Assembly (NCBI GenBank): GCA_010094025.1
Contig: ML991806.1
Span: 124,001-188,000, forward strand
Length of the DNA: 64,000 bases
Source of the DNA: Viridothelium virens
Lineage: Eukaryota > Ascomycota > Dothideomycetes > Trypetheliales > Trypetheliaceae
Reading direction: 5' to 3'
Shown here: positions 58,244-64,000 of the stretch, in pieces
Layout of the letters: each line of letters starts with the position of its first letter
Numbering within the stretch: the first letter of the stretch is position 1
The notes under the pieces: model-generated
The model's database searches: none
Told to the model about the DNA's origin: nothing
Seen by the model: the letters and a program-made list of their open reading frames with translations, nothing else
Position numbers and translations under genes: made by a program

Positions 58244-60898
58244 GGGGTGGGGGAGATGGTGTTTTTGATAGTCTTGCATGAGAGCTCTGGAGGAGGTTCT
58301 GAGTGTGGTGTCTTTCGTTGAGCTGTATGTGTCCGAATTGCTTTTCGCAGTCTTGGAGAGGGTGTCGCGTTCAACATGTATGAAGAAAGAAAGGGAAAAA
58401 ATCGGGGGCGACTTTGTTGATCGATTACAGTGCGGGTTATATACGGTCATGAACCGGACATTCTAAGTTATTGAGACGCTTTGATTGAAATGAAAGAATA
58501 GAGAAGCATTTTAGAGATATCATTTTCACAATGAGGTGCAGCCCAATCAGCGACCTGTACAGACATTGTTTATCTAAATACAAAATAACGAGGGCTTGAA
58601 GACTTGTGGCCGTCTTCTTGTGATTAAGCTAAAAGTTCTTAGTAAATTTTGCCTGACGTTGTCACCTTAGCGCAACAAGATCCTGAAAGTGTTCAGAGCT
58701 TGAGTGGATATCAGTTAACATCAATTCCATTCATGCAGTGGTTTACGATATTAGCAGAGAGGGAGAGAGATTTTGCTCGGTTACAAAGTACCACACCCGG
58801 CAACGGAGAGTTAGTGCTACTCTATGCCTTACTATTGGGGTCTTTGAAGAGGCGAATAGCGACATATACGTCATCGCAGTCATAATCAGCGTCAACATTT
58901 CTGGGTTGTTGATTTCTGATGTTGGAGATCAATTTGAAGCTAGCGAATCGAGATCCAAAAACGACCTTGAATTCTCGACTAATCCTAAATCCTACTCGCT
59001 CGGTCTTTTTACTTTCTCTCTTCTGTCTAATCTTCATATGAGACACAACCCCAGGAAGCGATAATTACATCACACGATATAGGGTCCTGCCGTTCTGCCG
59101 ATATAAGGAGTCATCCCAGACATAATATAGCCAGCATAGGATTTTGGTAGAGTAATATCTACAATACTGCACTTCGATAATCGACGATGAGTATCTACCT
59201 GGATAAGAGTCTCGTATGGTAAAACCTCAACCGCATTAAATATCCGGGTACGATCTAGTCCGAGTAAAGCGCAAGCTGCCTGCTCTTCTATCACCTCAAC
59301 TTATCATTCGTTCGGTACTCCCATCCTGCTTACCTACCAGCGTTCGGCTGCTGACTAGATCTTACTGCGATGCAGGGTGTGCAGCATAGCCCAAGGTAGT
59401 GAGGGACGGATGACTCGTATCAAGCAACACGAGATGAGTTAGAGCATATTCCTACCAGATCAGAACGAACCCATTTCCGCAAATTAGAGAGGGGGAAATC
59501 AGGCAAAATATTTGGGGTTGTCCGAACTATAGGCATTCGGTGGGTTTGTGTACGCGTTCTTTTTCGCATACAGCTGTTGCAATCCTTTCTTGTGGGGATC
59601 TTACCATAGGCAATGGAACTAAACTGTCGTTGTGGTATTCCGTATTGTTTCTATGAATTAATCTTCTTGATATGTGCGTCACAATACTGATCATTGACTC
59701 TACCAAAGTGGTCTGGAATTGCAATCGGTAGTAGTGAAATGTTGGGTGGTTGAGGCGAGGAAGGTGCGGATCTTCTTTCCTCTTTTAAGCGGTTTTTGAG
59801 GATAGCGCAGGCAGCAGATGCCTAGTCGTGAGTGGGCGCATCCTTTTTCGTACGTTAGGCCTAGTAGGGCCTTACCTATCTCAGTATGTACGTAAACATA
59901 GATGCCGCCCACCTGTGCCGTGGCTGTATATGTTTTCGGGCCCAGCTTTAGTTTCTGAGGGCAAAGTTGGTATTCGCCTCCCGACAAAAACCTATTTGAA
60001 GTTTGCGCGGGTGGCAAGATGAAAGCATGAAAGCATTTCAGCCAGTCCGTTTTTTTTTTTTTAATCTATTCGAACGCTCATCATCAGCACGGAAGTCGAG
60101 TTTGTCTTTTCATTCGCGCGTGATTTCAAACGGCTCGAGCGAGGTCGGAAAGGCAGAAGGAGAGTGGAAGGGAATTGCGGCAGAAGGATGAGGCGATAGG
60201 TTCGGAAGGCGACAGAGATAACAGATCATCGAGAAGGCGGAGAGAGAGATCTGTGATCTCTAGCTGGATGGCAGCACTTACGGGCATTGCGGACCCTCCT
60301 CCGGGCCACTCATCTCCCTGTCTGGAGCCATTACGTCAGTCAGGGTTCTTCCCATCGTGTGCGCTCCCTGCATCGGTATCAATGACATCGTATGCGCCCC
60401 GAGCTCCCTTTAGCTTCGACGGGGACTAGCATGTTTTCCCCTGAGTGGGCACGGTGGGGTGTGTCCCAAGGCTCGCCAGTCTTCACCTCCAATACTTCTG
60501 TGCGCTTCGCCCGCGCTCCAGCGGAGCTGAGTCCGTCCCCGCCATACTTGCGAATTCCATGCTGCCACTGCTGTTTCTACCCCCCCTCGGACCCTCCGCC
60601 ACCCTTGTGATGACCCTTTTTGAGGATGATGCCATGCCTGTGGGATTGTCTTTGGCTGTCAGGACTGCCTGCACTCGAGTTGTGCAACCCTCGCACCCTG
60701 TGTGGAGTGCGCCCGACCAGCAGCGTCATCTTACTGATTCGTTGACAACTCTACCTACTATCAATCTCGATCCTGTATTTGGCCCCGGTCCACATTCACC
60801 GTCGCTAGCTTGAGTCTCGCCTCATCTGTGCGTTCGCTTCCAGATTGCCAGCCGCATTTTTTCGGAAAGGGCCCCGGCCCTCTTGCTCCACCAATGCC
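58244..60898. other. 2.7 kb stretch without a supported gene
   Basis: The region follows the kinase stop and contains the leader of the zinc-cluster gene in its last 700 bases (pyrimidine-rich). The part from 58500 to 59700 is AT-richer than average and has only short open frames of unknown nature. A run of T lies near 60050. No tRNA, terminal repeat or transposase was recognised. Confidence 0.4.
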
Positions 60899-63325
60899 AT
60901 GGACTTGGAATCTTCGCTATCTGCAGCTGACAGTCCAGAAAGCTCTCGACGTGACAGAGCCGCAATAGCAGCCCAGGCTTGCGAGACATGTCGCAGTCGA
61001 AAGTCTAAATGCGATGAGAAGCGTCCTCAATGTTCCCTTTGCCAGCGACTTAATGTCCCCTGCCATTATCGGGAGCCACAGCCTACCAAGTAAGTTCACC
61101 ACCTTGGGAAATGGGCCGACTTTTGTGCGCACTCGTCACTAAAGAGGTACTCTAGGAAGGACAAAACACTAGTCGAAATTCTCGCCAGCCTACAAAGACT
61201 TGAGACCAAAGTCGACGCAATCAATCCGTCTCTGAATTCCACCCCATCCCTTTTCGCTGCTGGTACCTCCTCCACCGCTCAACCGCGAACCCCACAGTCA
61301 GAGCATCAGAATAGCAGTGAGCTGGAGGCTCTTGCTCAATATGCGACTGAAAGGCCAGCAGAGCTTACCAGGCCATTGGGCTTTGTCACAGCTGCACATA
61401 AGGTTCTCTTGTGGCCCAGTACGACCAAGATGTTGCTCGAAACAGGCAGTGAAGCTGCTCTGGATATCCAACACATTAAACGGGATGGCACTCGCTGGTT
61501 CCATAAGCTGCAACTAGCTAAACATGCGCTCAGCTTGCCCGTCGACATATACTTGCACTCTACTCCAGTATCATCATCCTCATCATCATCCAATACGGAT
61601 CTCTCCCCAGAACGTGTTTGCTTTCCTTCCTTAACCGAGGATATTATCAGGAGATATGTCTTGCAATACTTCAATACGTATCATGTGTTATATCCTTTGC
61701 TGGATGAAGATGGGTTCTGGAACGATCATCTGGTCCATGTGTTACGGTACGGCTTTGGCGATCGCGATTTTTCATCAACGTTGTGCCTGCTGGTGCTAGC
61801 TTTGGGCAAGGTCGCGGAGGTCGCTCACTTTGCTGAGCCCATAAGTCGTAGTCATGGTCGCCCGAGTGGCCTGCAGCTGGATGCGCCGGAGCATCCCCCT
61901 GGACTGGAAATATTCAATGAGGCCCTCAAACGGCTGGGCTTCGTCATCGCACAATGCTCCATCGAGAACATCCAAGCAACACTACTTACAAGGTAAGTCA
62001 TTTCCTAGCTGTTTAACTGAGTGTCTGAGGGTTTATACTAACTTCTGCATTTCTCAAAAGTATCTATTATGAGAGTTGTGGGCGCCACATGGTATGTCAG
62101 ACCGGCACTCAGTATGCAAATTGCACTGAATAATTTTCTAGGACTTCAGGCGTCTCTCAGTCCATGCATCGATGTCGTGTCAAGTCTATATCAGATGGTG
62201 TGCATTACGTTAGTTGAGATTCTCATCTGAACCCTAATGACTTGTTGTCAGTGCGCCGATTGACTGGAGCTCTCCCCACGGTGACCTGGTTCGACGCAAC
62301 TACTGGACTTGCAACCTCATCGAGAAGTAGAGCAGTTCCACTCAGGCACTCATGGCCCTTTATGTCAAGATACTGATCAGTAGCTAGTTGGTACCATCTT
62401 GATCTGGATCTGCAACAGACGGGAATCAATGATTTCGAAGGAGAGGTCTCCTTACCCACATTTGAAGGATCAAAGGACAACACAAAGCAGAAGAATAGGA
62501 ATGTTGAGGCTGAGCGTGCTTCGATTCAGCTACCGTTCTTGGCCATGATTGCCATGAGACAGCTGACCACAAGTGCTCACGCAGCTATCCATGACGGTAG
62601 ATAACACGACCATTCCCTTTTGCATTTGGACTAGATTTAACAGTGCAATTACAGCAGCCACTTCCAGAGCAGAGTCCGCGGAACACTACGGAGGACCACC
62701 AATTCATGTCATCGCGGAGTTGTCCCGACAACTAGAGAATTGGCGGGCCGTGCTCCCAAATGCCCTGCAATGGATAGACGAAGAGAGAATGGTCATTTCG
62801 GGCTCCAGAGGGACCACACAGCCAGTGCTCTTTTCGTTCAATCCCCCAGCCGATGGGTCTCGTGTTAACTACAAGTACAACATAGATATAGTCACAGCAC
62901 AGCTTCGAGCACGATATTACTATGCCCGATTCATCATCTACCGGCCTTTTGTTTACAAGGCATTACATTATCCCTATTCCACAAGCGCACAGGACGCAGA
63001 GGGCGTCGTAACATGCCTAGAGAGTGCCTTGAGCTGGCCGATCATCATGTATCCTCCCAAAGCTAAGAAGCGTTTAATACCATTCCTCTTTGCCTGGACT
63101 CAAAACATCATTGGTATTCTCCTGATTCTTCGCATGTCATTGGAAGACAATATGCTCGGCCGTATTAGCCGAAAGCGTATTCCGCAGGTGGCGGTAGAGG
63201 AGACGGTGAAGCTCATGCTCGACTGGATCCAGGACGTCAAGCAAGAGGATGGAGCGGCAGAATGGTGCTGGCAAATTGTACAGCCGCTGTACAAGGACCT
63301 CTTCCGAGAGGGGGAATTGAGCTGA
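60899..63325 (+). CDS. Zn2Cys6 fungal transcription factor
   Basis: Seven exons (60899-61089, 61156-61992, 62061-62091, 62142-62197, 62252-62326, 62388-62596, 62655-63325) give 689 residues. The binuclear zinc cluster is ACETCRSRKSKCDEKRP, then CSLCQRLNVPCHYRE, with the six cysteines in CX2CX6CX6CX2CX6C spacing. It is followed by a linker and a short coiled coil (LVEILASLQRLETKVDAI). The middle homology region begins YVLQYFNTYHVLYPLLDEDG, and QLRARYYYARFIIYRPFVYKAL is typical of the fungal regulatory domain. A serine run is encoded by TCATCATCC repeats. It probably controls a metabolic gene set, not identifiable here. The third exon is 31 nt and the join before exon 6 is the least certain. 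Confidence 0.9.
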
Positions 63326-64000
63326 CAGGACCCGGATTTCAACGTGATCTTCGAGGGATGATTGTATGCATCATGTGGTCCTTTCTGCATTTCGGAATTG
63401 GCTACTCATGGTTGCGGAGTCGGATGGGATCAGGCTTTCCATGTCGACTCGAATTACCCGAGCTCCTCGGGCGTTTCCTCGCGCAATTGGGAAGGTTCTT
63501 TCGAGAAGTGGCCGCCTCAGATCAGATACCACAAGAGTTTGACTCCATTTTGCTGAGGTTGACAAGCTTGGAATCTTTTTCAATTGAGCCGGTGGCCACT
63601 ATCATCATGTCGTCCCACGGGCACATACCATTGTCTTTCGGTTGACTTCATTATTGAGGCACAGCGACCAAGCATAGGATACACCATTTTGCATCAAAAA
63701 TATGTAACTAGCTCTTAAAGAAATTCAGCCAGTCACTCAATTCTCCGTAGTGAAGACTCAGCGCCCATGAAGAACGGAACCTTCGCCGAGTCCCTATGAC
63801 ATACAATGTTTTACTGTATCCGATGTCCATTGCGACTTTGCATTAGCGCACTCCATCAAAAAATCCGATCAATCACTGCTTGGCAAGGAGAACAAAGCCG
63901 AGTGTCAACCGGAGCAAGGGCTCTCTTACAGCTCTGATCTTACTGCAGAGCCTTAAGAACACCTCGTTACTGAGTTCATCATCTCAACTCGATAATAGGG
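63326..64000. other. Downstream region to the window end
   Basis: About 675 bases with the 3' UTR of the zinc-cluster gene. The open stretch at 63262-63645 is a shifted frame and not supported. Nothing else recognised. Confidence 0.4.

Noticed and set aside
57493-58377. Minus-strand open frame of 294 codons over the DhaL exon
   Set aside because: Same cause; the plus strand encodes the conserved DhaL domain.
58822-59294. AT-richer block that could be a decayed transposon
   Set aside because: No transposase motif, terminal repeat or target-site duplication could be seen; left as unknown intergenic sequence.

Overview
The window is nuclear DNA of a filamentous ascomycete (Pezizomycotina). A dothideomycete-like fungus is plausible, but the class cannot be fixed from sequence alone. 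The evidence is short GT-AG introns (about 48-130 bp), a HET-domain gene, a Zn2Cys6 regulator, a fungal NF-X1 helicase/AAA fusion and compact genes separated by 0.3-3.7 kb of non-coding DNA. I found no rRNA, tRNA, CRISPR array, virus-like element or intact transposon. Nineteen protein genes are supported. Exon borders were placed by hand from splice signals plus reading-frame and family continuity, and every multi-exon model closes in frame.

Left part (1-21.7 kb): a SNF2/RAD5-like ATPase (+), the Rho GTPase CDC42 (+), a coiled-coil protein with a Gln/Gly-rich tail (+), a SET-domain protein (-), a Ser/Thr kinase (+), an MFS transporter (-), a membrane-anchored heme-dependent oxidative N-demethylase-like protein (+) and a Baeyer-Villiger-type flavin monooxygenase (-). 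A 3.7 kb stretch without recognisable genes follows.

Middle part (25-47 kb): a short-chain dehydrogenase (+), a Pol mu-like family X DNA polymerase (-), a conserved fungal protein often misnamed geranylgeranyl pyrophosphate synthetase (-), the 2,321-residue NF-X1 helicase fused to three CbxX/CfxQ AAA domains (+), an epoxide-hydrolase-like alpha/beta hydrolase (+), a zinc alcohol/polyol dehydrogenase (+) and COP9 signalosome subunit 6 (+).

Right part (48-64 kb): pinin (-) and PHF5A/Rds3 (+), two splicing proteins, diverge from one 319 bp region. They are followed by an unrecognised acidic-tailed protein (-), a HET-domain protein (-), dihydroxyacetone kinase (+) and a Zn2Cys6 transcription factor (+).

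The genes do not form an evident metabolic cluster; the layout is mostly mixed housekeeping. The strongest points for a second look are the helicase-AAA fusion with three of its four introns inside P-loop glycine codons, the pinin/PHF5A pair with twin 17-nt first coding exons, the Gly-Trp pair in the family X polymerase that predicts ribonucleotide tolerance, and a recurrent intergenic 9-mer (TACTCCGTA).
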